NCBI GenBank assembly: GCA_002342785.1
Contig: DDQV01000108.1
Span: 1-20,465 of the forward strand
Direction of reading: 5' to 3'
DNA length: 20,465 bases
Origin: Fusobacteriaceae bacterium UBA2433
Lineage (GTDB): Bacteria > Fusobacteriota > Fusobacteriia > Fusobacteriales > Fusobacteriaceae
Below the pieces are notes generated by a model, which ran no database searches, was not told the origin of the DNA, and saw only the letters and a program-made list of their open reading frames with translations. Of this stretch, positions 6,516 through 14,206 are shown one piece after another (position 1 is the first letter of the stretch; the number at the start of each line of letters is the position of its first letter). The translations under genes and the position numbers were made by a program.

Positions 6516-6821
6516 TTGATATTTCAAGAACAAATGACCTTTGCAGAGGGGTTACAACTAACAGCAATAGCTATGGCAATAGTATTTATTTTATTATTTG
6601 TTATATCTCTAATATTAGGATTATTTAAATATATTCCTCAAGAGAAAAAAATAGAAATGCCTAAAAAAAAGAGGCCAGTACCAGTAAAGCCAGCAGGAGT
6701 AAATTGGAATGAATTAGAATCTGATGAAGATATGATGGTAGCAGCACTTGTAGCTTCTATGGAAGCAGCTGGAGAAGATAAAGATACTAATTATAAAATA
6801 ACTAAAATAACAAAATTATAA
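6516..6821 (+). CDS. OadG-like small membrane subunit of the decarboxylase
   Basis: This small protein (about 101 residues) probably anchors and assembles the decarboxylase complex. One transmembrane helix (ITAIAMAIVFILLFVISLILGL-like, about residues 15-37) is followed by a basic, proline-containing stretch and an acidic tail with AALVASMEAAGE, the pattern of OadG/MmdD subunits. The start is ambiguous: TTG at 6516 is preferred because AAGGTGGTGA at 6501-6510 is almost a full Shine-Dalgarno at the right distance. GTG codons at 6504 and 6507 lie inside that element, and an internal ATG at 6534 lacks one. It follows the oadA stop within the same operon. Sequence in this family is poorly conserved, so the call rests on topology and position. 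Confidence 0.8.
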   Translation: MIFQEQMTFAEGLQLTAIAMAIVFILLFVISLILGLFKYIPQEKKIEMPKKKRPVPVKPAGVNWNELESDEDMMVAALVASMEAAGEDKDTNYKITKITKL

Positions 6822-6839
6822 ATGGAGGATTATTAAAAA

Positions 6840-7187
6840 ATGAAAAAAATATATAAGATAAAAGTTAATAATAAAGCATATGAAGTAGAATTACAAGAGA
6901 TAAGCTCAGTAGAGGGAACAATAGAGGTAGCAACGTCAGCAGCATCTGTAACTCCTAAAGTAACAATGGTAGGAGGAGAAGAAATAATAGCTCCAATGCC
7001 TGGAACAATAGTAGATGTATTAGTAAAGGCAGGAGATATTGTAGAAAAAGGTCAATTGGTAGCAATATTAGAAGCTATGAAGATGGAAACTGAAATCTTA
7101 GCTCCAAATGCAGGAACAGTAACTGAAGTACAGATAGCAAAAGGTGCAACAGTAAACTTAGGAGATGCAATAGCAACTTTAGGATAG
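6840..7187 (+). CDS. Biotin carboxyl carrier subunit of the Na+-pumping decarboxylase
   Basis: This 115-residue protein carries the biotin that shuttles the carboxyl group from OadA to OadB. The C-terminal half (about residues 46-115) is a biotinyl domain with APMPGTIVDV and the EAMKMET motif; Lys81 is the expected biotinylation site. The N-terminal 30 residues form a small beta-rich segment and are joined by a short alanine/serine/threonine linker, much shorter than the Ala-Pro linkers of many fused OadA proteins. GGAGG lies upstream of the ATG. A free-standing carrier is like the delta or gamma subunits of methylmalonyl-CoA and glutaconyl-CoA decarboxylases, but gene neighbours point to oxaloacetate. 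A biotin protein ligase must act on it and is not in the window. Confidence 0.92.
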   Translation: MKKIYKIKVNNKAYEVELQEISSVEGTIEVATSAASVTPKVTMVGGEEIIAPMPGTIVDVLVKAGDIVEKGQLVAILEAMKMETEILAPNAGTVTEVQIAKGATVNLGDAIATLG

Positions 7188-7197
7188 GAGGGGAAAA

Positions 7198-8310
7198 ATG
7201 TTAGAGATCATAACGCAATTTATAGGAAGTACAGGACTTTCTCTTTTAAATATGAAACAAGTAATAATGATGCTAATTGCATGTATATTTTTATACTTAG
7301 CAATAAAAAAAGGATATGAACCTTATTTATTAATACCAATAGCGTTTGGAATGCTAATGGTTAACCTTCCAGGAGCTAAATTAATGGATGAAGGTGGACT
7401 ATTTTACTATCTATATAAAGGTACAAAATTAGGAATCTATCCACCATTAATTTTCCTATGTGTAGGAGCTGGTACAGATTTCGGACCATTAATAGCTAAT
7501 CCTAAAAGTTTATTATTAGGAGCAGCAGCTCAATTTGGGATATTCTTTGCTTTTTTAGGAGCAATTTATCTTGGATTTTTAGGACCGGAAGCAGCATCTA
7601 TAGGAATAATAGGTGGGGCAGATGGACCAACAGCAATTTATTTAACTTCAAAACTAGCACCACATTTATTAGGACCGATAGCATTAGCAGCATATTCATA
7701 TATGGCATTAGTTCCAATAATTCAACCACCAATCATTAGAGCTCTTACTACTAAAGAAGAAAGAGAAATAAAGATGGAACAAGCAAGACATGTAAGCAAA
7801 AATGAAAAGATAATATTTCCTATAGTCGTAACAATATTAGTAGTATTATTACTTCCAAGTTCTGCACCATTAGTAGGAATGCTAATGTTTGGAAATTTAA
7901 TTAAAGAATCAGGAGTAGTACCAAAATTAACAGAAGTTGCTTCAAATTCACTTATGTATATGATAACAATTGTATTAGGATTAACTGTAGGAGGTACAGC
8001 AAATGCAGAAAACTTCTTAAATCCTCAAACATTAAAAATAATAGCTTTAGGCTTAATAGCATTTTCAATAGGAACAGCCAGTGGAGTGATTTTTGGTAAA
8101 GTAATGTGCAAATTATCAGGAGGAAAAATAAATCCTATGATAGGAGCAGCAGGAGTATCGGCAGTACCAATGGCCGCAAGGGTTGTTCAAAAAGTAGGAC
8201 AAGAAGAAAATCCTCAAAATTTCTTGTTAATGCATGCAATGGGACCAAATGTAGCAGGGGTAATTGGTTCGGCAGTAGCAGCAGGAATATTATTGAATGT
8301 ATTCAATTAA
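7198..8310 (+). CDS. oadB: Na+-translocating oxaloacetate decarboxylase beta subunit
   Basis: This polytopic membrane protein decarboxylates carboxybiotin and couples this to Na+ export. At 370 residues it has the normal OadB/MmdB/GcdB length, with about nine hydrophobic segments. Family signatures are visible: GAGTDFGPLIANP (about residue 90), IGIIGGADGPTAIYLTSKLAP (about residue 138; its aspartate is a Na+ and proton site in studied homologues), and a C-terminal GAAGVSAVPMAARVVQK followed by HAMGPNVAGVIGSAVAAG. It starts 10 bases after the biotin carrier with AGGAGGGG in between, so translation is likely coupled. Substrate specificity of the complex resides in the alpha subunit; oxaloacetate follows from the adjoining citrate lyase genes. 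Confidence 0.95.
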   Translation: MLEIITQFIGSTGLSLLNMKQVIMMLIACIFLYLAIKKGYEPYLLIPIAFGMLMVNLPGAKLMDEGGLFYYLYKGTKLGIYPPLIFLCVGAGTDFGPLIANPKSLLLGAAAQFGIFFAFLGAIYLGFLGPEAASIGIIGGADGPTAIYLTSKLAPHLLGPIALAAYSYMALVPIIQPPIIRALTTKEEREIKMEQARHVSKNEKIIFPIVVTILVVLLLPSSAPLVGMLMFGNLIKESGVVPKLTEVASNSLMYMITIVLGLTVGGTANAENFLNPQTLKIIALGLIAFSIGTASGVIFGKVMCKLSGGKINPMIGAAGVSAVPMAARVVQKVGQEENPQNFLLMHAMGPNVAGVIGSAVAAGILLNVFN

Positions 8311-8334
8311 TTTTAATAATAAAGGAGATATAAA

Positions 8335-8601
8335 ATGATCGGAATTTGTGGAAATGAAAAAGCATCTGATGCAGTTGTAACTGTCAATCTAGAAGCTCAA
8401 GGTAGAACTGTAGAAATAAAGTCTAAACTAAAGGATATGTTTGGTTCTCTTATGGAAAAAGCAGTTATGGAAACTTTAGATGAACTTAAAGTTGAAAATG
8501 CTCACGTTAAAGTTGAAGATTTTGGAGCTTTAGATTTCATAATAAAAGCTAGAACAAAAACTGCAACTAATAGAGCAAGAAAAGCTGGAGGTATAAACTA
8601 A
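8335..8601 (+). CDS. citD: Citrate lyase acyl carrier protein (gamma subunit)
   Basis: This 88-residue carrier bears the phosphoribosyl-dephospho-CoA prosthetic group on which acetyl and citryl groups are held during citrate cleavage. The N-terminal motif GNEKASDAVVTV corresponds to the G-x-x-x-S-S-D region of CitD, with Ser11 the expected attachment site. The centre (VMETLDELKVENAHVKVEDFGALDFIIKAR) is typical of the family. AAGGAGA precedes the ATG, and the stop codon overlaps the citE start (TAATG), indicating translational coupling. Genes that make and attach the prosthetic group (citG, citX) are not in this window, so they must be elsewhere for the enzyme to work. Confidence 0.95.
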   Translation: MIGICGNEKASDAVVTVNLEAQGRTVEIKSKLKDMFGSLMEKAVMETLDELKVENAHVKVEDFGALDFIIKARTKTATNRARKAGGIN

Positions 8602-9497
8602 TGAAAAAATTAAGAAGAACTATGTTATTTGCACCAGCAAGTAATCCTAAATTACTTTTCAATACAGCTATTTATAAACCAGATTGTATTTTATTTGACT
8701 TAGAAGATGCAGTAAAATATGATGAAAAAGATTCTGCTAGAGATCTATTAGTGGAAGCTTTAAAAGTAGTAAATTTTGGGAAATGTGAAGTATTTGTAAG
8801 AATAAATCCTTTGAGAAATCCTTTTGGAGAGAAAGCCCCTTTTGGAGAATTAGATGTAAGAGCATTAGTTCCAGCAGGACTTACTAGAATGAGACTTCCT
8901 ATGTGTGAAAAGCCAGAACATATAGTTGAATTAGACCAATTATTAACTGAAGTAGAAAAAGAAAATGGTATAGAAAAAGGAACTGTAAAAATTCAAGCTT
9001 CTTTAGAAACTCCTACAGGAGTTATGAATGCTTTATCTATTGCACAATCTTCTGATAGAGTTGTATCAATTTCATTTGGGGCAGAAGACTTTACAAGAAC
9101 TCTTGGAACAGATAGAACTAAAGCAGCGACTGAATTATTTTTTGCAAGATCACAAGTAGCAATGGCTGCATCAATAGCTAAAGTTGATGCAATCGATACA
9201 GTATGGTCAGATGTATCTGATATAGAAGGGTTTAAAAAAGAAGCAGAATCAGCTAAAAATTTAGGATTTGCAGGTAAATCTTGTATTCATCCATCTCAAA
9301 TAAAAATTGTGCATAATATATTTACACCGTCTATGGAAGAAGTAAAAAAATCTCTTGAGATAGTAGAAGCAGCTAAGTTAGCTAATATTCAATCTGGAGG
9401 AGTTATAACTGTAAATGGTAAAATGGTAGATATTCCTGTAATTGCTAAGGCAGAAAGAGTTGTTAGTTTAGCTAAGGGTGCAGGATTGATTAAATAA
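8601..9497 (+). CDS. citE: Citrate lyase beta subunit (citryl lyase)
   Basis: CitE cleaves citryl-carrier protein into oxaloacetate and acetyl-carrier protein. The 298-residue length is standard for this HpcH/HpaI-fold family. Visible motifs are LRRTMLFAPASNP at the N-terminus, CILFDLEDAV (catalytic acidic residues), VFVRINPL (substrate arginine), QASLETPTGV, ISFGAEDFT (Mg2+ ligands) and GKSCIHPSQI near the C-terminus. The ATG overlaps the citD stop. Stand-alone CitE-like proteins with other functions exist, but its position between citD and citF makes the citrate lyase assignment firm. Confidence 0.96.
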   Translation: MKKLRRTMLFAPASNPKLLFNTAIYKPDCILFDLEDAVKYDEKDSARDLLVEALKVVNFGKCEVFVRINPLRNPFGEKAPFGELDVRALVPAGLTRMRLPMCEKPEHIVELDQLLTEVEKENGIEKGTVKIQASLETPTGVMNALSIAQSSDRVVSISFGAEDFTRTLGTDRTKAATELFFARSQVAMAASIAKVDAIDTVWSDVSDIEGFKKEAESAKNLGFAGKSCIHPSQIKIVHNIFTPSMEEVKKSLEIVEAAKLANIQSGGVITVNGKMVDIPVIAKAERVVSLAKGAGLIK

Positions 9498-9510
9498 TTT
9501 GGAGGGTATA

Positions 9511-11070
9511 ATGAAAAAAGAAAATTTTATTAATAAAGCTGGAAGAGAACTTCCTATTTATATAGAAGGTTATGGAGACGTTAAAGGATATGAGGGACCT
9601 TTCGCAACTAATCCAACAGGAAAAAAATATGCACCTCAAAAATCTGTATCTAAACCAGGAATTTCAAAAGTGTTATCTACTTTAAGAGAAGCTATTCAAA
9701 ATTCAAATCTTAAAGATGGGATGACTGTATCTTTTCATCATCACTTAAGAAATGGTGACTATATATTAAATATGGTTATGGATGAAATTTCAAATATGGG
9801 AATTAAAGATATAACTATATGTGCTTCATCTCTGACAAAAGCTCATGAACCTTTATTAGAACATATTAAAAATGGTGTTGTAACTGGTCTTGAAACTTCA
9901 GGTTTAAGAGGTAATATTGCAAAAGAGATTGCTAAAAATAATATTTTAGGAAAACCAGTTATTTTTAGAACTCATGGTGGAAGAGCTAGAGCAATAGAAG
10001 CTGGAGATGTAAAAATTGACGTAGCTTTTATAGCTGCACCAACTTGTGATACTATGGGAAATATGAATGGTAAAGATGGAAAATCTGCTTTTGGTGTAAT
10101 GGGATATCCTATGGTAGATGCTCAATATGCTGAAAAAGTAGTTGCTATAACTGATAATTTAGTACCATTTCCTTTAATTGATGTTTCTATATCAATGTCT
10201 AATGTAGATTATATAGTAGTAGTAGATTCTATTGGAGATCCTGAAAAAATAGCTACAGGAGCAACAAGAGTTACTAAAAATCCAACGGATCTTTTAATTG
10301 CTGAAGAAGCTTCAAAAGTATTAATTGCTTCAGGTTTAGTAAAAAATGGATTTGCATTTCAAGCTGGATCTGGTGGAGCTTCGTTGGCAGTTTGTAAATT
10401 TTTAAAAGAATATATGATAGATAATGAAATTAAAGGTTCATTTGCAGCTGGAGGAATAACAGCATATTTAGTTGAATTATTAGAAGCAGGTTTATTTAAT
10501 GCATTATTAGATGTTCAAACTTTTGATGGAGCTGCCGCTTCATCTGTAGATAGAAATAGAAATCATGTAGAGATGTCAGCGTCAACATATGCTAATCCTC
10601 ATAATAAAGGATGTTCAGCACATCAATTGGATATGATGATTTTATCAGCAACAGAGATAGATGTAAATTTTAATATTAATTCAATTACTGGTTCAACAGG
10701 AATGATTATGGGTGCGTTAGGCGGAGCACCAGATACTGCAGCAGGAGCTGATTTAACAGTAGTAGTAGCACCTACAATGAGAAAAAGAATTCCAATTATT
10801 TTAGATAGAGTTACTAATATTGCTACTCCAGGGGAAACAATAGATGTTTTAGTAACTGAAAAAGGTATTTGTGTAAATCCTAGAAGAGCAGATTTAATAG
10901 AAAAAATGGAACTTGCAGGAATAGAGCTAAAAACAATTGAAGATTTAAAAGATGAAGTAGAATTACTTACAGGAAAACCAGAAAGAGTATCATATGAAGA
11001 TACTATAGTAGGAATTGTAGAGTATAGAGATGGAACTGTATTAGATGTAATAAGACAAGTTAAAGCATAA
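9511..11070 (+). CDS. citF: Citrate lyase alpha subunit (citrate CoA-transferase type)
   Basis: CitF exchanges the acetyl group on the carrier protein for citrate, forming citryl-carrier and free acetate. The protein is 519 residues from ATG 9511, the usual CitF length, and shows VSFHHHLRNGDYI, GGRARAIEAGDVKIDVAFIAAP and, in the centre, GFAFQAGSGGASLAV, typical of the family; a C-terminal coenzyme A-transferase-like part has TGSTGMIMGALGGAPDTAAGADL. The start at 9511 is chosen because GGAGGG lies at 9501-9506; an in-frame TTG at 9499 would place the Shine-Dalgarno inside the gene. It is the last gene of the operon, followed at once by a terminator. Confidence 0.96.
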   Translation: MKKENFINKAGRELPIYIEGYGDVKGYEGPFATNPTGKKYAPQKSVSKPGISKVLSTLREAIQNSNLKDGMTVSFHHHLRNGDYILNMVMDEISNMGIKDITICASSLTKAHEPLLEHIKNGVVTGLETSGLRGNIAKEIAKNNILGKPVIFRTHGGRARAIEAGDVKIDVAFIAAPTCDTMGNMNGKDGKSAFGVMGYPMVDAQYAEKVVAITDNLVPFPLIDVSISMSNVDYIVVVDSIGDPEKIATGATRVTKNPTDLLIAEEASKVLIASGLVKNGFAFQAGSGGASLAVCKFLKEYMIDNEIKGSFAAGGITAYLVELLEAGLFNALLDVQTFDGAAASSVDRNRNHVEMSASTYANPHNKGCSAHQLDMMILSATEIDVNFNINSITGSTGMIMGALGGAPDTAAGADLTVVVAPTMRKRIPIILDRVTNIATPGETIDVLVTEKGICVNPRRADLIEKMELAGIELKTIEDLKDEVELLTGKPERVSYEDTIVGIVEYRDGTVLDVIRQVKA

Positions 11071-11072
11071 AT

Positions 11073-11097
11073 AAAAGGAGGTATTTTACCTCCTTTT
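11073..11097 (+). terminator. Rho-independent terminator after citF
   Basis: AAAAGGAGGTA (11073-11083) and TACCTCCTTTT (11087-11097) form a perfect 11-bp stem with a three-base loop. It lies just after the citF stop. The GGAGG inside it is part of the stem, not a ribosome binding site for a gene. Confidence 0.92.
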
Positions 11098-11138
11098 ATT
11101 TAATATATATTTTTTTTTTAGAAATTAAAGAAAATAAA

Positions 11139-11147
11139 TGTTATAAT
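11139..11147 (+). promoter_or_regulatory. Extended -10 promoter for the symporter gene
   Basis: TG-T-TATAAT at 11139-11147 is a perfect extended -10 element; no good -35 box lies upstream. A start near 11154 leaves about 22 bases before the GTG codon. No copy of the citrate operator is seen here. Confidence 0.6.
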
Positions 11148-11175
11148 ATCAATATTTTTATTTAGGAGTGATTAA

Positions 11176-12510
11176 GTGAATCAGTTAATTTTAAGTTTAT
11201 ATTTTTTTATAGTTATTTTTATAGGGTATACTTCTTATAAAAAAATAAAGGGATCAAAAGATTATTTTTTGGCTGGAAAAGATGCTGGTGTAAGAGAAGT
11301 AGCTGGGAGTCTTTTGGCCACAGTACTGGGAAGTTCAGCAATTATAGGAAGTGTCAACTTTTCTTATTCTAATGGATGGGCAGGATCTTGGTTTATGATT
11401 TGTGCTGCATTGGGTCTTTTAGGACTTTTACCATTGATAGATAGATTGAAAAAATATAAAAGTTATAATTTACCAGAATTAATGGGAGAATTTTATGGAA
11501 ATGAAGTAAAAAATCTTTCTTCTGTTATTATACCTATTGCATGGATAGGTATTGTTGCGGCACAAATTATAGGGTCTGCAAAAATAATCTCTATATTTGT
11601 AGATATGAATTATTCAACAGCTGTAGTTATAAGTGGAATAGTATTTATTGTTTACACTTTTTTAGGTGGACAACTATCTATTATAAAAACAGATTTTATT
11701 CAATTTATATTTATAATAGCTGGAGTTGTACTTTGTTTTCTTTATATTTTAAGAGATGGTGGAGATATAAGAGGAATGGGAATGATTAATGAAAAATTTG
11801 ATCCTTTAGATCTTTTTATTATGATTCTCACTTACTCAACTACATTTTTAGTAGGGCCAGATATTTATTCTAGAATATTTTGTGCAAAAGATGAAAAAAC
11901 AGCTAAACAAGCAATAAAGTTATCCGTTATAATTTTAATTCCATTGGGATTTATTTTAGCTGGTATAGGAGTTTATGTTAGTTCAAATTATGGTATTGAC
12001 ATAGCTAAAGGGTCAGTACTTATGTTCTTAGCAGATAAAATTTTACCACAACCAATAGTAATTTTACTTTATTTTGGATTATTATCAGCCGTTATTTCTT
12101 CAGCTGATACTACTCTTCTTACTGCTGCTTCTACTTTTGCTCAGATTTTTATAAAGGATTTGAGAGAAAAGAATGCTATTAAATTGGCTAGAATATTTGT
12201 TCTTATTTTTGGTGTTTTTTCTATATTAGTAGCATTGAAGTTTACTTTTATATTACCAACGTTGTTACTTGCTTTAGCAGTTTATTCTGGTGCTTTTATA
12301 GTTCCTTGCTTAGCTGGAATTTTGGGATACAGATGTGAAAAATTTTATGCAATATCAGCAATTTTATTGGGAGGAAGTTTAGCACTTTGTGGAAAACTAA
12401 TGGGAGGAACAATAGGAAATATAATAATAATTTTTTCATTTTTTATTAATTTACTTATATTAATTGTTATTCCTAAATTAATTTTTCATATGAATAAAAT
12501 AAAAAATTAA
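11176..12510 (+). CDS. Sodium:solute symporter (SSS family), substrate unknown
   Basis: This 444-residue membrane protein has about 13 hydrophobic segments in the LeuT-like SSS arrangement. The start is GTG 11176 with AGGAG at 11164-11168. Family features include SKDYFLAGKDAG after the first helix, LLATVLGSSAIIGSVNFSY in the next helix, YTFLGGQLSIIKTDFIQFI, and LLSAVISSADTTLLTAASTF, the helix whose serines and aspartate help form the Na2 sodium site. Solute-specific residues cannot be read from sequence alone; organic acids, proline, pantothenate and sugars are all carried by relatives. It lies downstream of the citrate operon but has its own promoter and a terminator lies between, so a link to citrate is only a possibility (for example uptake or release of a related acid). 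Confidence 0.88.
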   Translation: MNQLILSLYFFIVIFIGYTSYKKIKGSKDYFLAGKDAGVREVAGSLLATVLGSSAIIGSVNFSYSNGWAGSWFMICAALGLLGLLPLIDRLKKYKSYNLPELMGEFYGNEVKNLSSVIIPIAWIGIVAAQIIGSAKIISIFVDMNYSTAVVISGIVFIVYTFLGGQLSIIKTDFIQFIFIIAGVVLCFLYILRDGGDIRGMGMINEKFDPLDLFIMILTYSTTFLVGPDIYSRIFCAKDEKTAKQAIKLSVIILIPLGFILAGIGVYVSSNYGIDIAKGSVLMFLADKILPQPIVILLYFGLLSAVISSADTTLLTAASTFAQIFIKDLREKNAIKLARIFVLIFGVFSILVALKFTFILPTLLLALAVYSGAFIVPCLAGILGYRCEKFYAISAILLGGSLALCGKLMGGTIGNIIIIFSFFINLLILIVIPKLIFHMNKIKN

Positions 12511-12585
12511 TATAAAATAGTAAAATAAATGTTGTAAATATTAATGTACTTTTAAAGTATGTTAATATAATTTTTGGAGGTTCCC

Positions 12586-13326
12586 ATGATATATATTGTA
12601 TTAGCAATTGTTTCAGTTATTGCAGGAATTGTAACTGCTATCTCTGGGGGTGGAGGAATGCTCATTGTCTCTGTTCTCATGCTTATTGATATTCCTATAA
12701 AAATAATTATTGGAACTAATAGACTTAGTGCTTTAATGGACAACGCTACCAGTGCATATAATTATAATAAAAAAGGAAAGGTAAATAAAAAATTTGTAAA
12801 GTATGCTGCTATTCCTGGTTTAATAGGGACGGCTATTGGTTCTAAACTTCTTTTACTATTAGATGGAAGGATATTAGAAAGACTTATTCCTATACTTCTT
12901 ATTGCTATTGTTATCCATTCTCTTGTAAGTAAAAAGTCTGGCTCTATTAGTGAATTTAAAGGATTTACGCCTTTAAATATGGCTGCAGGTTCGTTTGTTG
13001 TATTTATTTTAGGAATATATATGGGATTTTTTGGAATGGCTGCAGGAAGTTTTATGGCTTTATCTTTTGTATATATTTATAAGTTTGATTTTTTAGAAGC
13101 TGTTGCTACTGCTAAACCTCTTCTTGCTTTGATGGGATTATTTTCATTATTTTTTCTGGCAAAAAATGGTCTTATTAATTATGAATATGCTTTTTTTATA
13201 ACAGTTTTTAGAATGGTTGGAAGTAAATTAGGAAGTAATTATGCTATTAAAAAAGGTTCAAAACTTGTTAAGCCTGTATTTCTTATTCTCTGTGTTACCA
13301 TTGGATTAAAAAATCTTTTCTTTTAA
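12586..13326 (+). CDS. TauE/SafE-family membrane permease
   Basis: This 246-residue protein has about eight hydrophobic segments and the family's two half-repeats: GIVTAISGGGGMLIV near the N-terminus with GTNRLSALMDNATSA after it, and the matching second-half segment GIYMGFFGMAAGSFMALSFVY followed by EAVATAKPLLALMGL. Relatives export sulfite, sulfoacetate or other organic anions; the substrate here is not known. The start is ATG 12586 with GGAGG at 12576-12580; an in-frame TTG at 12574 would precede the Shine-Dalgarno. It begins 75 bases after the symporter gene on the same strand with no terminator between, so the two may be cotranscribed. Confidence 0.88.
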   Translation: MIYIVLAIVSVIAGIVTAISGGGGMLIVSVLMLIDIPIKIIIGTNRLSALMDNATSAYNYNKKGKVNKKFVKYAAIPGLIGTAIGSKLLLLLDGRILERLIPILLIAIVIHSLVSKKSGSISEFKGFTPLNMAAGSFVVFILGIYMGFFGMAAGSFMALSFVYIYKFDFLEAVATAKPLLALMGLFSLFFLAKNGLINYEYAFFITVFRMVGSKLGSNYAIKKGSKLVKPVFLILCVTIGLKNLFF

Positions 13327-13334
13327 AATATTTG

Positions 13335-13360
13335 AAATCAGACTATATGTCTGATTTTTT
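13335..13360. terminator. Bidirectional terminator between permease and crp-like gene
   Basis: AAATCAGAC (13335-13343) pairs perfectly with GTCTGATTT (13349-13357) around a five-base loop; T residues follow on the plus strand to 13360. Converging genes end on both sides. Confidence 0.85.
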
Positions 13361-14035
13361 CTATTTCAGAAATTCTTTTTCAAGAGCAAGGATATCTAAT
13401 ATTTTAATTTTTATATTTGATTCTATTTTTATTATTCCTTGATCCTCTAAACTTTTAAAAACTCGAGAGACAACTTCTCTTACAGTCCCTATTTCTTTAG
13501 CAATAAAAGTTTTACTTTTATTTAATTTTATTGTATTACTTTTTTGTTTTTCCATCTCTTTAAAAATATATCCTGCAACTCTTGATTTTATAGAAGTGTG
13601 GGCTAATACTTCGATAATATCTGAAAGGTTAACAATTTTTTTACTTAAATCTTTTAGAAAAAACAAAAGAAAATTTTTATTTGTAAATAATTCAAATATA
13701 ATTTCTTTAGAAACTTCTAAAATAATAGAACTTTCTTGAGATATAAAATAAGCTGGATATTTTTCTTCATTAAAAATATGTACTCCACCAAAACATTCAG
13801 GTGCTTGATAATAAGCAAGTATTTGTTCTTTTCCTGTAGGAGTATACTTGATAACAGAGATAGTTCCTTTTATTATAACGCTAAAGTTGTTGCAAATTTC
13901 TTCGGGATTATATATAACTTCATTTTTATCTATATGTATTAATTTTGATTTTTTTAGAAGATACTTTATTTGAAAGTCATCTAGTGCGTCAAACATTTTA
14001 ATACTCTTGAGTACTTTTTCTGTTGTATTTATCAT
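13361..14035 (-). CDS. Crp/Fnr-family transcriptional regulator
   Basis: This 224-residue protein has an N-terminal cyclic-nucleotide-binding-type beta barrel (about residues 15-115), a long dimerisation helix (about 118-150) and a C-terminal winged helix. The recognition helix TVREVVSRVFKSLEDQG keeps Arg186, Glu187 and Arg191, matching R180, E181 and R185 of E. coli CRP that read GTGA. The cAMP pocket signature (G-E-x-x-L with R-S/T) is not recognisable, and no cysteine cluster for an iron-sulphur centre is seen, so the signal is unknown. AAGGAGA precedes the ATG. It ends next to the TauE-like gene and lies downstream of the RND efflux operon on the same strand but separated by a terminator. 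A matching GTGA-N6-TCAC site lies upstream of that operon. Confidence 0.88.
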   Translation of the reverse strand: MINTTEKVLKSIKMFDALDDFQIKYLLKKSKLIHIDKNEVIYNPEEICNNFSVIIKGTISVIKYTPTGKEQILAYYQAPECFGGVHIFNEEKYPAYFISQESSIILEVSKEIIFELFTNKNFLLFFLKDLSKKIVNLSDIIEVLAHTSIKSRVAGYIFKEMEKQKSNTIKLNKSKTFIAKEIGTVREVVSRVFKSLEDQGIIKIESNIKIKILDILALEKEFLK

Positions 14036-14059
14036 AGAAATTCTCCTTAAATAATTTTG

Positions 14060-14087
14060 ATTTAATTTTTAAAATCTAAAATTAAAT
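14060..14087 (-). repeat. Inverted repeat in the crp-like gene leader
   Basis: ATTTAATTTT (14060-14069) and AAAATTAAAT (14078-14087) are exact complements spaced by eight bases, within the predicted 75-base leader. Being all A/T it may be chance; a leader hairpin or an autoregulatory site are alternatives. Confidence 0.35.
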
Positions 14088-14117
14088 TTTACTTGTTCTC
14101 TTTACTTTATTTCTTAA

Positions 14118-14126
14118 ACTATATCA
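14118..14126 (-). promoter_or_regulatory. Extended -10 promoter of the crp-like gene
   Basis: On the minus strand TG-A-TATAGT (14126-14118) resembles an extended -10 element with one mismatch. The start would be near 14111. No clear -35 box is present. Confidence 0.4.
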
Positions 14127-14165
14127 TAATACAATAAATCTTATCTAGTTTTTTTTATAAATTAT

Positions 14166-14199
14166 AAAAAAGATAACCTTTTTAAAGGTTATCTTTTTT
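14166..14199 (-). terminator. Terminator of the RND efflux operon
   Basis: A perfect 16-bp stem pairs 14166-14181 with 14184-14199, beginning seven bases beyond the pump stop codon in the minus direction and ending in a T-run. It is symmetrical and could stop transcription on both strands. Confidence 0.9.
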
Positions 14200-14206
14200 A
14201 AGTAAT

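Noticed and set aside
9499..9510. Longer citF starting at TTG 9499
   Set aside because: It would put the GGAGGG Shine-Dalgarno inside the coding sequence; ATG 9511 is correctly spaced from it.
12574..12585. Longer TauE-like protein starting at TTG 12574
   Set aside because: The GGAGG at 12576-12580 overlaps that start; ATG 12586 fits and begins directly with the first membrane helix.
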